From DATARH01 sp035550515 (GTDB lineage Bacteria > Pseudomonadota > Alphaproteobacteria > ATCC43930 > CGMCC-115725), in the NCBI GenBank assembly GCA_035550515.1, contig DASZOZ010000069.1, forward strand, positions 47,385 through 111,384: 64,000 bases of DNA. The letters run 5' to 3'. This document shows, piece by piece, positions 36,415 through 44,918 of the stretch (within the stretch, counting starts at the first letter, position 1; each line of letters begins with the position of its first letter). The notes beneath the pieces were generated by a model. The model saw only the letters and a program-made list of their open reading frames with translations. It was not told where the DNA came from and did no database searches. The position numbers and the translations under genes are program-made.

Positions 36415-36835
36415 CGATCACCTCGAAGAAACGCACCTGGCGGCCGGCCAGCGGGTGGAGCGTCGCGTCGCCCCACACGACGCCGCGCCGCCAATAGGCA
36501 TGGATCAGCCGCGGCCATTCGATGACGATCGCGCCGTGTGAAAATGTCCGGCCGAACCGAAACACCGCGACATCGCCCGGCGCCGGTCGACCCGCCAGCT
36601 CGCGGGCGTAAGGCAACAGCTTTTCCAGATAGCGCTCGGCGTCGCGATGCAGATGCCAGTCGGGCGGGTAGTAGCCCGGGTCGACATGATCGACGAGACC
36701 GCAGCGGTGATAGGTCTCGGCGAGCAGCATGGCGCAATCGACGCCGCCGCCTTTGACCCGCCCCTGGTGATGAAACGGCGTCCCGAGCCACTCTCGCGCT
36801 TCCGCGACGACGGCGGCGCGCGCGGCGGCGTTCAT
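36407..36835 (-). CDS. NlpC/P60 family tail peptidase
   Basis: This 142-residue NlpC/P60 cysteine peptidase is of the gene transfer agent gp14 type. The catalytic Cys is in GGGVDCAMLLAETYHRCG, the His in FSHGAIVIEWPRLIHAY. It sits between the DUF2163 protein and the hub, where tail-associated hydrolases open peptidoglycan during DNA entry. It overlaps both neighbours by a few bases. Confidence 0.88.
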   Translation of the reverse strand: MNAAARAAVVAEAREWLGTPFHHQGRVKGGGVDCAMLLAETYHRCGLVDHVDPGYYPPDWHLHRDAERYLEKLLPYARELAGRPAPGDVAVFRFGRTFSHGAIVIEWPRLIHAYWRRGVVWGDATLHPLAGRQVRFFEVIDG

Positions 36836-37752
36836 ACCGCCAGCTCCGGCGGCGGGATGTACGGGAAACCGCCGAAATGGCTCAGATTGTCGAAGGTGTT
36901 CCGGCAGGTCTCCAGCGTGTGGTCGCAGCCCGGCAGCAGGTCGAACCCGTCCCCCACCGCCACCGGTTCGAGCCAGGCCTTGAGCAGCCGGACATTGCCG
37001 CCGGAGAGCTGGGCGATCGTGCGGCTCTGTCCGGCATTGGCGCCGCTCGTCGCGATGATCGTGCCCTGGTCGTAAAGCGTCGGCGGCGTCGGGCTCAGCG
37101 AGGTCACGATGACCGCCTGGTTCGATCCCGGCTGCGCGGCCACGCTTGCCGCCGACGCGGCACGGTTGAACGCGCACATCGCGTCGCCGAACACATGGGT
37201 GCAGGCCGCCTGGTAGAGCCGGCGCGGCATCTGCTGCTGCGCCAGCAGGTTGAGCAGCGACTTCACCTTCATCTCGATCCGGCTGCGGCCGACCGCGGTC
37301 TCCGCGACGCGGCCGTAAAACCACACAATGGCGCCAAGATTGGTCGCCGGCGCACCGGCCCCATCGGGCTGCGGCGGCGCAAACAGCCGGTCGAGTTCGA
37401 CGGTCGCCCCGTCGAACTGCCCGACCCGGACCGCGTCGGCGAGGCTCGTCCCGCCGACCAGGTCGCCGGCCCCGGCGAGGATGGAGATGTCGAGCTCGGT
37501 CGGTTCGATGCCGATCTTGGTCGTCACCGTCGAGCGGTCGAAGCGCGGGCCGAGCGCGAAGCTGGTGTATCCGGCGGCGTCGTAATTGAGGCTGCCGGCC
37601 GCGAACGCGGTGCCCGGAATGGTCAGCGGCGTCGTCCAGCCCGAGTAGCGCAGTACCGCCCCCGACGGCAGCGCGAACGTGTAAAGGTCGATCACGACAA
37701 ACGTGTCGTTGGCGGCAAGATAGCTTTGCAGCGCCGCGGAAGCCGGTCGCAT
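36832..37752 (-). CDS. DUF2163 phage tail protein (gp13-like)
   Basis: This protein of about 306 residues starts at MRPASAALQSYLAANDTFV and matches the DUF2163/BR0599 family found next to NlpC peptidases in gene transfer agents and siphophages. The C-terminal Cys-containing PGCDHTLETCRNTFDNLSHF, followed by GGFPYIP, is the diagnostic end. It belongs to the distal tail. An upstream ATG at 37794 in the same frame is less likely. Confidence 0.88.
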   Translation of the reverse strand: MRPASAALQSYLAANDTFVVIDLYTFALPSGAVLRYSGWTTPLTIPGTAFAAGSLNYDAAGYTSFALGPRFDRSTVTTKIGIEPTELDISILAGAGDLVGGTSLADAVRVGQFDGATVELDRLFAPPQPDGAGAPATNLGAIVWFYGRVAETAVGRSRIEMKVKSLLNLLAQQQMPRRLYQAACTHVFGDAMCAFNRAASAASVAAQPGSNQAVIVTSLSPTPPTLYDQGTIIATSGANAGQSRTIAQLSGGNVRLLKAWLEPVAVGDGFDLLPGCDHTLETCRNTFDNLSHFGGFPYIPPPELAV

Positions 37753-37804
37753 GCCGTTTCTCTCCTTCTTCTCGTATCGGAGGCCCGCCATCACTGCCGG
37801 GCAA

Positions 37805-38431
37805 TCACACGAAAACCGATTGCAGCTTCACCTGCTTCAATGCCCATAGCTGGTACAGGAAGTTCTCGAATTCGGCGGTGTCGTCGGCGAAGCGGACGCG
37901 GAAGTAATAGGTGAAATCGGCCGTCACCAGCTGGCCGGCGGGCGGCGGGTTCGAGAAGGTCACCAACCCCGTCGCGGCATCGACACCGTAGCCGGAGCCG
38001 CTTTGCAGCAAGCCGTTGAAATAGACCGCCGTCACGGCGTTTGGCGCGGTGATCGGCTCGGCGAAGCCGGCCATCGACCGCACCAGTTGAAACACCGTGG
38101 CGCCGCCGTCGCCGGTGCCGAGCGGCTGGGCGCTGATCGCGTCGTCGGTCGGGTCGTCGAACAGAAACGGCTGGAACGCGCCCTGCTGTTGCAGAAAAAA
38201 CCCCATCAGCGTGCGCAGCTCGTCATGGCCGAGGCCGGGGCCGCTGGCCGCGCGCGTATCGTGCGCGTCGCGCAGCAGCGTGTAGGTCAGGGTCCAGGTC
38301 CAGATCGGGTTGGGCTGCTCGACGACCCGCAGCTCGCGGCCGGAGACCGCGCGCTGGATGCGCGTCGCAAAGCGCGGCTGCTTGCTGACGCTCCAGCCGA
38401 GCCCCGGCAATGTCGGAAAGATCACGGTCAT
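37805..38431 (-). CDS. DUF2460 phage tail protein (gp12-like)
   Basis: This 208-residue protein is of the DUF2460 family, the distal tail protein equivalent. Characteristic stretches: FPTLPGLGWSVSKQPRFATR, ELRTLMGFFLQQQGAFQPFL, FLFDDPTDD and the terminal FENFLYQLWALKQVKLQSV. In gene transfer agents the same order follows the tape measure gene. The gene lies nine bases after the tape measure stop. Confidence 0.9.
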   Translation of the reverse strand: MTVIFPTLPGLGWSVSKQPRFATRIQRAVSGRELRVVEQPNPIWTWTLTYTLLRDAHDTRAASGPGLGHDELRTLMGFFLQQQGAFQPFLFDDPTDDAISAQPLGTGDGGATVFQLVRSMAGFAEPITAPNAVTAVYFNGLLQSGSGYGVDAATGLVTFSNPPPAGQLVTADFTYYFRVRFADDTAEFENFLYQLWALKQVKLQSVFV

Positions 38432-38440
38432 GAAGCGGCC

Positions 38441-39700
38441 CTAAAAGCTCCGCGGCGTCAGCGCGTTCTGGCGAAACAGGTCGCGCAGCGCGCCGGCGTT
38501 GCTACGCAGGTTGTCGCGAAACCAGCGGCTGACCGCCGGCGCGTCGGCGGGCCCGTGGAAATGCGCGTGGAAATGCGCGTCGCCCGCGCCGCCCGCCGCG
38601 ATCATGCCTTGCAGCCCCTGCGAGATATCGGCCGGCAGCACCATCTCGCGCGCATGCAGCAGCGCCGGCGTCGCACCGGCGAGGTTCGGCACCGCCCAGC
38701 CGCCCGCCGCCGACGGCACGATGCCGCCTTTGGCAAACCCGAACAGGCCGCCGATCCAGGGGAAGAGACCCCCTCCCCCCGCCGCGGCGCCCGCCGTCGT
38801 CGCCGCGCCGCCGGCAAGCGTCGCGCCGGCGCCGGTCGTGGCCGCCGCGGTCGTGCCGGTCAATGCCGCGGTCAGCGCCGCCATCGCCGAGGTCGAGGCG
38901 CCGAGCGCCGTGGTGTTGGCGGTGATCGCCGCCGCCTGCGTCGCCGCCGCGGCGCCGCCCGCGCCGGACAGCAGGCCCGTGCCCAACAGCCCGCCGGGCT
39001 GGTTGATGCCGAGCAAGGCCATGAGACCCGCCCCGAGCCCGCTCGCGCCGGTGCCTTGCGCCGCGTTGACGGCATTGGCCACCGCGCCGCCGGCCAGGCC
39101 GGCGAGCCCGGACGCCGCCCATTTCGCGGCCATGGTCTCGACCTCTTCGAGAAAGAAGGTCTCGACCTCCTGCACCACCCGGGTCATGCCCTTCGACCAG
39201 GTGGCCTGGCCGGTCAGGATCTCGTTGAAGCTGTGCTGCACCGTGCCGCCGACCCGGTCGAATGCGCGCTCGTAGGATTGCGCCACGCGGTCCGCCTGGC
39301 TGCGCGCCGCATCGGCAAGCTGGCGGTATTCGCCGCCGATCTGCGTCATATAGCGCAGATCGGCCTGGCGCATTTGCGCCGTCGCCGCGAGGCGGTCTTC
39401 GACCGCCGCCTTGTCGCTGTCGCGGATCGCCTGCAACCGCGCCTGCTCCTGCGCGAACAGCTGGGCCGTGTAGTCGATATCGAAGCCGAGCGCCTGTTGC
39501 AGCGACACCTGCTTGCTGTCGACCAGGACCTGCATGCCGTTCCTGAACGCGGCGAGATAGGCGGCGTCGGCCTGCCGCATCGTCTGCGTCGCCTGTAGCG
39601 CGCTGTGCGTCAGCTCGTCGAAGCGCCGTTGCAGCGCACCCAGCGCATCGACCGCGTCGGCGATATTGGCGCCGATCGTGATTTCGACTTTTTCGGCCAT
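38441..39700 (-). CDS. Short phage tail tape measure protein
   Basis: This 419-residue protein starts at MAEKVEITIGANIADAVDAL (39700). The N-terminal half is coiled coil. The middle is alanine-, threonine- and glycine-rich and hydrophobic, and the C-terminus has the tape-measure signature GGIVPSAAGGWAVP, then LLHAREMVLPADIS. It is short for a tape measure, which suggests a short tail (length follows protein size in siphophages). Its place before DUF2460 is canonical. Confidence 0.8.
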   Translation of the reverse strand: MAEKVEITIGANIADAVDALGALQRRFDELTHSALQATQTMRQADAAYLAAFRNGMQVLVDSKQVSLQQALGFDIDYTAQLFAQEQARLQAIRDSDKAAVEDRLAATAQMRQADLRYMTQIGGEYRQLADAARSQADRVAQSYERAFDRVGGTVQHSFNEILTGQATWSKGMTRVVQEVETFFLEEVETMAAKWAASGLAGLAGGAVANAVNAAQGTGASGLGAGLMALLGINQPGGLLGTGLLSGAGGAAAATQAAAITANTTALGASTSAMAALTAALTGTTAAATTGAGATLAGGAATTAGAAAGGGGLFPWIGGLFGFAKGGIVPSAAGGWAVPNLAGATPALLHAREMVLPADISQGLQGMIAAGGAGDAHFHAHFHGPADAPAVSRWFRDNLRSNAGALRDLFRQNALTPRSF

Positions 39701-39749
39701 GACCCACCTCACGCGCGGCACCGGCGCGCGGCGGCGGACCGGTCGGGCG

Positions 39750-40424
39750 CTATTCGATGTCGATAAAGGACAGCGTCTTCGGGTTGCGGTTCGGCATGTC
39801 GGGCGTGCCGGTGAACTCGCTGCGGCTGTGCAGGCTGAACGCGGCGCCGCAGAACGGCACCGGCGCGGTATCGATGACCCGCTGCGTGTAGTGAAAGATG
39901 CCGTATTTCCGGACGTTGGTTTTGACCGTCTCGCGCGGCTTGATGCTGTTCTCGTAGAAGCGGTACAGCGCCAGGCGGTCGAGCGCCGGGCAGCGGCTGC
40001 CCAGCACCGTCGACACCGCGTCGTACAGGTAGGTGCTGTCGTATTCCGAGGCGGTATGTGCCAGCTCCGGGTCACCCGGCAGGTCCAGCTCGACCTTCTC
40101 GACCCGGTCGTTCGGCGCCGGCGAGGCGAGCGTCAGGGTGATGCCGATGATCTCGGTTTTGCCGGGCGGCCGCGCGTCGATCGTGATCTTGCGGCGCGCG
40201 GTCCGGCCGTTGACGTCGAGCTCGTTGCGCTTGGCGATCTGCGCCGCGACGGTGCCCATGTCGAACCAGAACACCGTTCCGAGCGAGATCATGCAGACGC
40301 GCAGGTCGGTCTTGTAGCAGCCGGCATGCGCTTCTTCGGGGGTATAGCCGGGGTTCGACGATGCGGCGATGCCCGGCTCCAACCCGGCCAGGAGCAACCC
40401 CATCACCGCCGCCGGCACCCGCAT
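39750..40424 (-). CDS. Exported protein of unknown function inside tail module
   Basis: This 224-residue protein starts with a plausible signal peptide (MRVPAAVMGLLLAGLEPGIA), unusual for a virion gene. The mature part has several cysteines (GCYKTDLRVC, SRCPALD, PFCGAAF) that could form disulfides in the periplasm. I see no family. It is inserted between the tail chaperone and tape measure genes. Such exported accessory genes in prophages may modify the host cell surface or block superinfection; that is inference. Confidence 0.7.
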   Translation of the reverse strand: MRVPAAVMGLLLAGLEPGIAASSNPGYTPEEAHAGCYKTDLRVCMISLGTVFWFDMGTVAAQIAKRNELDVNGRTARRKITIDARPPGKTEIIGITLTLASPAPNDRVEKVELDLPGDPELAHTASEYDSTYLYDAVSTVLGSRCPALDRLALYRFYENSIKPRETVKTNVRKYGIFHYTQRVIDTAPVPFCGAAFSLHSRSEFTGTPDMPNRNPKTLSFIDIE

Positions 40425-40454
40425 CCGCGCCTCCCCGCGCCGCTGGCGGAAAGG

Positions 40455-40721
40455 CTACAATCGTTTTGCGCCCTTCGCCAACCGCGCGGAATTCCGCGCC
40501 CGCAGCGCTTCGATATCGAGCACCGGCGGCGGCATGCCCAGACCGCCTCTGGTCGTGACCGCGAGCCCGGGCGGTGCGATCGCGGCGATTTCCGCGACGT
40601 CGGGGGACGTTGCCGTTGCCGGCTTCCAGCCGAGCATCCGCGCAATGATCTGCAGCATCAGGTGGGCCGGCGGGTTCTCCGCCCAATAGGCGAAAACCTC
40701 TTCGGCCTCGGCGACCGTCAT
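40455..40721 (-). CDS. Tail assembly chaperone, second frame (GT-like)
   Basis: This is an 88-residue open frame after the first tail chaperone gene. Its frame is open far upstream of the ATG at 40721, and the upstream codons read as coding-like sequence (LAAICAALATGCAYPYAAID) in the -1 frame of the preceding gene. It has no ribosome-binding site of its own. This is the arrangement of G/GT-type tail chaperones made by a -1 programmed frameshift. No canonical slippery heptamer was found. Confidence 0.6.
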   Translation of the reverse strand: MTVAEAEEVFAYWAENPPAHLMLQIIARMLGWKPATATSPDVAEIAAIAPPGLAVTTRGGLGMPPPVLDIEALRARNSARLAKGAKRL

Positions 40722-40780
40722 GCCGTCGATCGCGGCGTAGGGATAAGCGCAGCCGGTGGCGAGCGCGGCACAGATCGCCG

Positions 40781-41107
40781 CTAGGCGGGCACGACCGTCG
40801 CCACCGGCATCGCTTCCCCCGGCCGCGTCTCCCCTTGCGGGGCGAGCCCGGCCGCGCGGAGGATGACGCTGACCGCCGCCGTCAGCTCGTCCATCGTCGC
40901 CTCCAGCTCGAGCACGCGGTCGAGCGTCATGTCCGGGAGGCCGCGCGACAGCCCGGCCTGGACCACCCGCGCGGCCGCCTCGACCATCGCCCCGCCGCTC
41001 TTGCCCGACAGGTCGTCGAGCGCGTCGAGCAGCGCGCGCAGCTGACCGAGCCGCAGCGGCGCGATGGTGAATTCTCGGCCGCCGAGCGTGATGACCGCTC
41101 CGTTCAT
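40781..41107 (-). CDS. Tail assembly chaperone (GTA gp10-like)
   Basis: This 108-residue protein, MNGAVITLGGREFTIAPLRL..., sits just after the major tail protein gene. The fold pattern (beta-hairpin, then helices LRALLDALDDLSGK and LEATMDELTAAVSV) fits the tail assembly chaperones that bind the tape measure. The following frame (40455-40721) lies in -1 and may be expressed as a fusion. Confidence 0.72.
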   Translation of the reverse strand: MNGAVITLGGREFTIAPLRLGQLRALLDALDDLSGKSGGAMVEAAARVVQAGLSRGLPDMTLDRVLELEATMDELTAAVSVILRAAGLAPQGETRPGEAMPVATVVPA

Positions 41108-41111
41108 GCGG

Positions 41112-41876
41112 CTACTCCAGCGTCGACAGCGTGCCGATCGCCCCGGCGGCGTCGGCAAACGCGCTGAAATCGAATTCCTGGATCTCGTAATCGTCGGTCT
41201 TGGTGGGCAGCGAGAGCTTTGTCGCGGTGCAGGCATTGAGCACCAGCGCCAGGCCGGCCGGCACGCCGAGCGTCGATTTCTGCGTATAGAACGTCGCCTT
41301 GAAGGTCGGCGTGAAACCCATCAGCTGGTTGCTGATGACGAGCTTCTTGCCGCCGCCGGGCGCGTACAGATACGACACCAGCACGGCGGCGCCGGCATCG
41401 GCCGCGGCAAAGGTATAGACGCCGCTCGCCGCGTTGACCGAATATTGCCCGGCCGCCGACGGCGTGGTGACGCGGGTGAAACGCTGCCCGGCCGCGGCGC
41501 CGCCGGCGTAAAATACGCCGAGGTCGTCGGAAAAATCGGCGGCGTTGGCGACCGTCGCCGTGTAGGGCGTCGTCGCCGGCACGCTGGCGGCCTCGTTCTC
41601 CGCCACGGTCAGCTGACCGCTTGCCGGCGTCTGGCCGAAGAACAGATCGCCGTAGATCGCACCGAAAATCCGCGCAAATTTCGCCTTGCCGGTGATCTTG
41701 CCTTGGCCGCGCGCGATATCGACCGGAAACTGGAACTGGCCCCACAATTCCTTGGTCTGCCAGTCCCAATCGATCTGCACGTCCTGCAGGATGCCAAACT
41801 GGTCGGGGCCGATGCCGGAGCCGGTGACATCCGTCCGGCTGCCCCACAGCGCCCCGGCGCCAAAAGCGAGCTGCAT
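41112..41876 (-). CDS. Phage major tail tube protein
   Basis: This 254-residue beta-rich protein begins MQLAFGAGALWGSRTDVTG. The segment GILQDVQIDWDWQTKELWGQ and the end DYEIQEFDFSAFADAAGAIG suit a phage tail tube protein; a middle insertion (FTRVTTPSAAGQYSVNAASG) resembles an Ig-like decoration. It is followed by the chaperones, as expected for a major tail protein, and preceded by a 56-residue protein two bases away. Confidence 0.75.
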   Translation of the reverse strand: MQLAFGAGALWGSRTDVTGSGIGPDQFGILQDVQIDWDWQTKELWGQFQFPVDIARGQGKITGKAKFARIFGAIYGDLFFGQTPASGQLTVAENEAASVPATTPYTATVANAADFSDDLGVFYAGGAAAGQRFTRVTTPSAAGQYSVNAASGVYTFAAADAGAAVLVSYLYAPGGGKKLVISNQLMGFTPTFKATFYTQKSTLGVPAGLALVLNACTATKLSLPTKTDDYEIQEFDFSAFADAAGAIGTLSTLE

Positions 41877-41878
41877 GG

Positions 41879-42049
41879 TTATTGACCCTCCTTGAGGCTG
41901 GCGAAAAGCCGCTTCAGCGCTTCCTTGGCGGCAAAGGCATGGTTCCAGGCGGCGGTGACCGCGGCGACCGGCGAGCCGGGAAAATGATCGGCCCACCAGC
42001 GCTCGATCAGCGCGTCGTACGCCGCCTTGGGCAAGGCAGTGTCGTTCAT
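41879..42049 (-). CDS. Small phage protein, unknown
   Basis: This 56-residue helical protein (ALPKAAYDALIERWWADHFP, ending LKRLFASLKEGQ) has a GGAG site before the ATG at 42049. It lies two bases before the tail tube start and is probably co-translated with it. There is no membrane segment and no recognised family. Confidence 0.6.
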   Translation of the reverse strand: MNDTALPKAAYDALIERWWADHFPGSPVAAVTAAWNHAFAAKEALKRLFASLKEGQ

Positions 42050-42138
42050 CGAAACTCTCCGTGTCTTTAGGCGCTTTCCGCGCAATGCGGAGCGAGGGCA
42101 GACCTTGCGAAAGGACATCCCCGCCGAGGCGGGCGCTG

Positions 42139-43233
42139 CTATCGCGACAGCGCCTGCATCTCCGCTGCCGGCAGCGGCTGCGGGAAGAACGCGACCCGCG
42201 CGACGATGCCGTTCCACTGGTGCACGAAATTGCCGTTCGCGCCGATGACGAGCCGCGCCGGGTTGAACGCGGACGACACGCCGAACGACGGGTTGACCGC
42301 TCCGCCGTTGAAGACAAAGGCTGCCTTCGCCGGGTAGGTGACGGACAGGAGCGTCTTGCCGAATTGCCCGGTATCCCACACCGTCACTTGCGACGGGTCG
42401 ACGCCGGTCCCCGCCTGGCGGTCGAAATCATAGCGCGGCGGCCCGTTATTGCCGGGGTCGATTTGCAACGGCGTCTGCACCGTCGCATAGGCCGCCGGTG
42501 CGTACGGCGTCCCGCTGACAAATGCCGTAAAGCTCGGCGACGCGCTGGAAAAGCCGTTGACGAAGACCTTGTCGCCGTCGCGCGCCGCAATCGCCCCGCC
42601 GGTGACGATGAGCGGCGTCCCGAACGTGCCGTTTTCGAGCTGGAACGCGTTGAGCGGCCCGCTCACCGTCACCACCACGGTACCGGCGCCGGTCAGCGTA
42701 AAGCTATTCGGGCTGCCGTTGGTCGCCGTGCCGAACCCGCTGCCGGTCGCGCTGCCCGGCGCGCTGGTCGCGGAGCCGGTGCCGTTGACCCATAACGTGT
42801 AGCTTCCCGCCGGCAGGCTGGCCGTCGTCTGGGTCGCCGGCGCCGTGCTGTTCAGCAGGAAATTGCTGTGGCCCTGCTCGTAGAGCTGAATACCGACGCC
42901 CGGCACGATCGCCGCGGTATTGCCGGCGAACGTCAGATAGGTCGCCCCGGCGGCGCTGGTCGGCAGCAGCGAGGTTTCCGGTGTCGAGCGGGTCACGGTC
43001 AAGCAGGCGCGGGGACTGCGGCAACCGAACCTGGACTGCCAGTAGCGGCCGTTCTGGAAGTCGAAATCGAGGCTGGCGCCCGGCATGACCCAGCCCGGCG
43101 CGCCGACCTGATCGCGCAGCCGTAGCCGATCCGCCTCGCTCACACTTAATACGAGCATATTGCTCGTTATAGCAAAGAACGATGCGGCAACGCACCAACG
43201 GAAAAAGCGTCGCATGATCGGCCTACCTGTCAT
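42139..43233 (-). CDS. Phage surface protein with LamG-like end
   Basis: This 364-residue protein has an N-terminal hydrophobic helix (FFRWCVAASFFAITSNMLVL) and a beta-rich body: SNFLLNST with SLPAGSYTLWVNGTGSA resembles phage carbohydrate-binding modules. The C-terminus (ANGNFVHQWNGIVARVAFFP, then PLPAAEMQAL) is the end of a concanavalin/LamG domain. It lies between the tail terminator-type genes and the tail tube gene, an unusual place for a fibre. A start at 43215 (MRRFFRWC) is also possible. Confidence 0.65.
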   Translation of the reverse strand: MTGRPIMRRFFRWCVAASFFAITSNMLVLSVSEADRLRLRDQVGAPGWVMPGASLDFDFQNGRYWQSRFGCRSPRACLTVTRSTPETSLLPTSAAGATYLTFAGNTAAIVPGVGIQLYEQGHSNFLLNSTAPATQTTASLPAGSYTLWVNGTGSATSAPGSATGSGFGTATNGSPNSFTLTGAGTVVVTVSGPLNAFQLENGTFGTPLIVTGGAIAARDGDKVFVNGFSSASPSFTAFVSGTPYAPAAYATVQTPLQIDPGNNGPPRYDFDRQAGTGVDPSQVTVWDTGQFGKTLLSVTYPAKAAFVFNGGAVNPSFGVSSAFNPARLVIGANGNFVHQWNGIVARVAFFPQPLPAAEMQALSR

Positions 43234-43966
43234 CGTCGGCCGACAGGAGCAGCGTCTCGACCTCGCCCGCGTTCGGCGTGTACCCGCCGGCGCCGGTCTC
43301 GACCAGCGCGTAGAGATAGGTCTGTCCGGCCAGCGCCTTGAACGGCAGCGGCCCCATCACCTGATTGTTGGCGGCACAGGGCGAGAACCACTTGGCGGTG
43401 CTGTCATTGGTCGTTTGCCACGACGCGCAGGTCAGCGTGCCGAGGTAATATCCGTTCGTCAGGTCGGCCAGATACGGCCCGACATAGGCCGAGCCGTCCG
43501 CCAGCCCCGCCACGGTAACCCCGGCATTGGCAAACAGATGCCAGTATTGCGTCGGCGGCGGCGACGCGCCGGTATAGCTCGATACGGCGAAGGCCGCGGT
43601 GATCTTGCCGGTGCCGGCACTGGTGCCGGTGACGGCGATCTGCGCCGGCGCGACATTGCCGCTGGTGTTGTTGGCGATCAGTTGATTGCCGGTGTAGGCC
43701 GTCGTGTTCGCCGGCCGGTGCACTACGCCGCTGCCATTGATCGCCGCCGGCGTGCTGACCGACACCGTGCCGCCGATCGTCAGCGGCAGGCTGGTGCTGG
43801 GCGGCGCGGTATTGCCGTTGCCGTCGGGGATGACGATCTCCACCGGCGGCGACGCGGCGCCCGGTCCGAGCGGCTGAAACGGTCCTTTGCTGTTGTCGGC
43901 GCAAGCCGGCATCGCCGCCGACATCACCAAGGGCAATGCCAGCGGCCAACTGTGTCCACGAGCCAT
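43223..43966 (-). CDS. Exported phage-block protein, unknown
   Basis: This 247-residue protein starts with a signal peptide (MARGHSWPLALPLVMSAAMP, cut near ACADNS). The body is low-complexity beta sequence with Ser/Thr/Ala; a Cys pair occurs in LTCASWQTT and FSPCAANN. The end FKALAGQTYLYALVETGAGG is structured. It overlaps the next gene by 11 bases. The family is not recognised; surface or fibre-related roles are possible. Confidence 0.62.
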   Translation of the reverse strand: MARGHSWPLALPLVMSAAMPACADNSKGPFQPLGPGAASPPVEIVIPDGNGNTAPPSTSLPLTIGGTVSVSTPAAINGSGVVHRPANTTAYTGNQLIANNTSGNVAPAQIAVTGTSAGTGKITAAFAVSSYTGASPPPTQYWHLFANAGVTVAGLADGSAYVGPYLADLTNGYYLGTLTCASWQTTNDSTAKWFSPCAANNQVMGPLPFKALAGQTYLYALVETGAGGYTPNAGEVETLLLSADDDR

Positions 43967-44019
43967 TTGTTGGTCCTCAAGGATTCCGAAAGAACGGTCG
44001 CCGCGCTCTGCGGCCAAGC

Positions 44020-44457
44020 CTACGCCAGGCAGAGAATCTCGACCGGCACGACCGCCACCGCCTGGTCGCCCAGCACACCTTCGTCGGTCTCGATTTTGCC
44101 GCTGATACAGGCATGCTGCACGGTGGCCGGCAGGCCGAGGTCCTGCAGCCCGGTCGCCGCCGACGGCGCCAGCGCGCCCTCGATCGCGTCGAGCAGCGGG
44201 TTCAGCACCGTCGCCGGGGTGCGGTAGGGGTCGCTCGAATGCGCGTAGACATAGAGATCGACCGCCAGTGTCCACACCGTCGGCGCGCCCAATGTCTTGA
44301 CCGCCGCCAGCTCGCTTTTCTGCGCCATGAACAAGGCGGGCTGCTCGGCCGGCGACACGTCGCTCCAATGCCGCAACCGGCGGTCCGCCACCGCAAACGC
44401 CGCCGCGCCCTCCAGCAGCCCGAACAGCGCGGCGTAGATCGGTTCGCGGGCGATCAT
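44020..44457 (-). CDS. DUF3168 tail terminator-like protein
   Basis: This 145-residue protein, MIAREPIYAALFGLLEGAA..., with the Asp-Pro-Tyr-Arg middle (YVYAHSSDPYRTPATVLNPL) belongs to the DUF3168 family (gp8 of gene transfer agents), the tail terminator/completion proteins of siphophages. It overlaps the gp10-like gene by four bases and precedes the tail genes as expected. Confidence 0.82.
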   Translation of the reverse strand: MIAREPIYAALFGLLEGAAAFAVADRRLRHWSDVSPAEQPALFMAQKSELAAVKTLGAPTVWTLAVDLYVYAHSSDPYRTPATVLNPLLDAIEGALAPSAATGLQDLGLPATVQHACISGKIETDEGVLGDQAVAVVPVEILCLA

Positions 44458-44918
44458 GACTGCAGCACCTCAGCCGCCGCCGCCTCGACCGCGGCGCGGA
44501 ACGCCGGCAATGTCTCGTCGCGTGCGGTGCGCATGAACGAACGTTGCGGCATCGTCACCGCCGGCAGCTGCACGCGCTTGAAAAAGCGCTGCTGGCCACG
44601 CCACGGAAACGCCAGTGCCCGCGCGCTCGCCGGCAGCACGGTGCGTCCCGGCAGCGAGCCGCCGTATTCGTGGATGGCGGCATAGGGGGCATCGCTGGCG
44701 ATCGTTATGCTGGCGCCGGTCCCCGCCCGTTCGGCGGCGACGGTGATGCTGCCGGCGAGCCGCCCGGTGCGTCGCTGCAGCACCTCGCCCGACAGCTTGC
44801 GTTCGATCCGCTCGCGCAGCACGCCGCCCAGCCGTTCGACCTCCTGCGCCAGGCGCTCGGCCAGCGCTGGCGGCAGCGCGCGCAGCCCGTCCGCCCCGGC
44901 GATCGATGCAGTGATCAC
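44454..44918 (-). CDS. HK97 gp10-family head-tail protein
   Basis: This 154-residue protein starts at a GTG (44918) that overlaps the connector stop. It shows the HK97 gp10 pattern: a helix with VLRERIERKLSG, then RTGRLAGSITV, DAPYAAIHEYGGSLPG and RSFMRTARDETLPAF. It acts at the neck between head and tail. The context, connector upstream and DUF3168 downstream, is canonical. Confidence 0.87.
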   Translation of the reverse strand: MITASIAGADGLRALPPALAERLAQEVERLGGVLRERIERKLSGEVLQRRTGRLAGSITVAAERAGTGASITIASDAPYAAIHEYGGSLPGRTVLPASARALAFPWRGQQRFFKRVQLPAVTMPQRSFMRTARDETLPAFRAAVEAAAAEVLQS

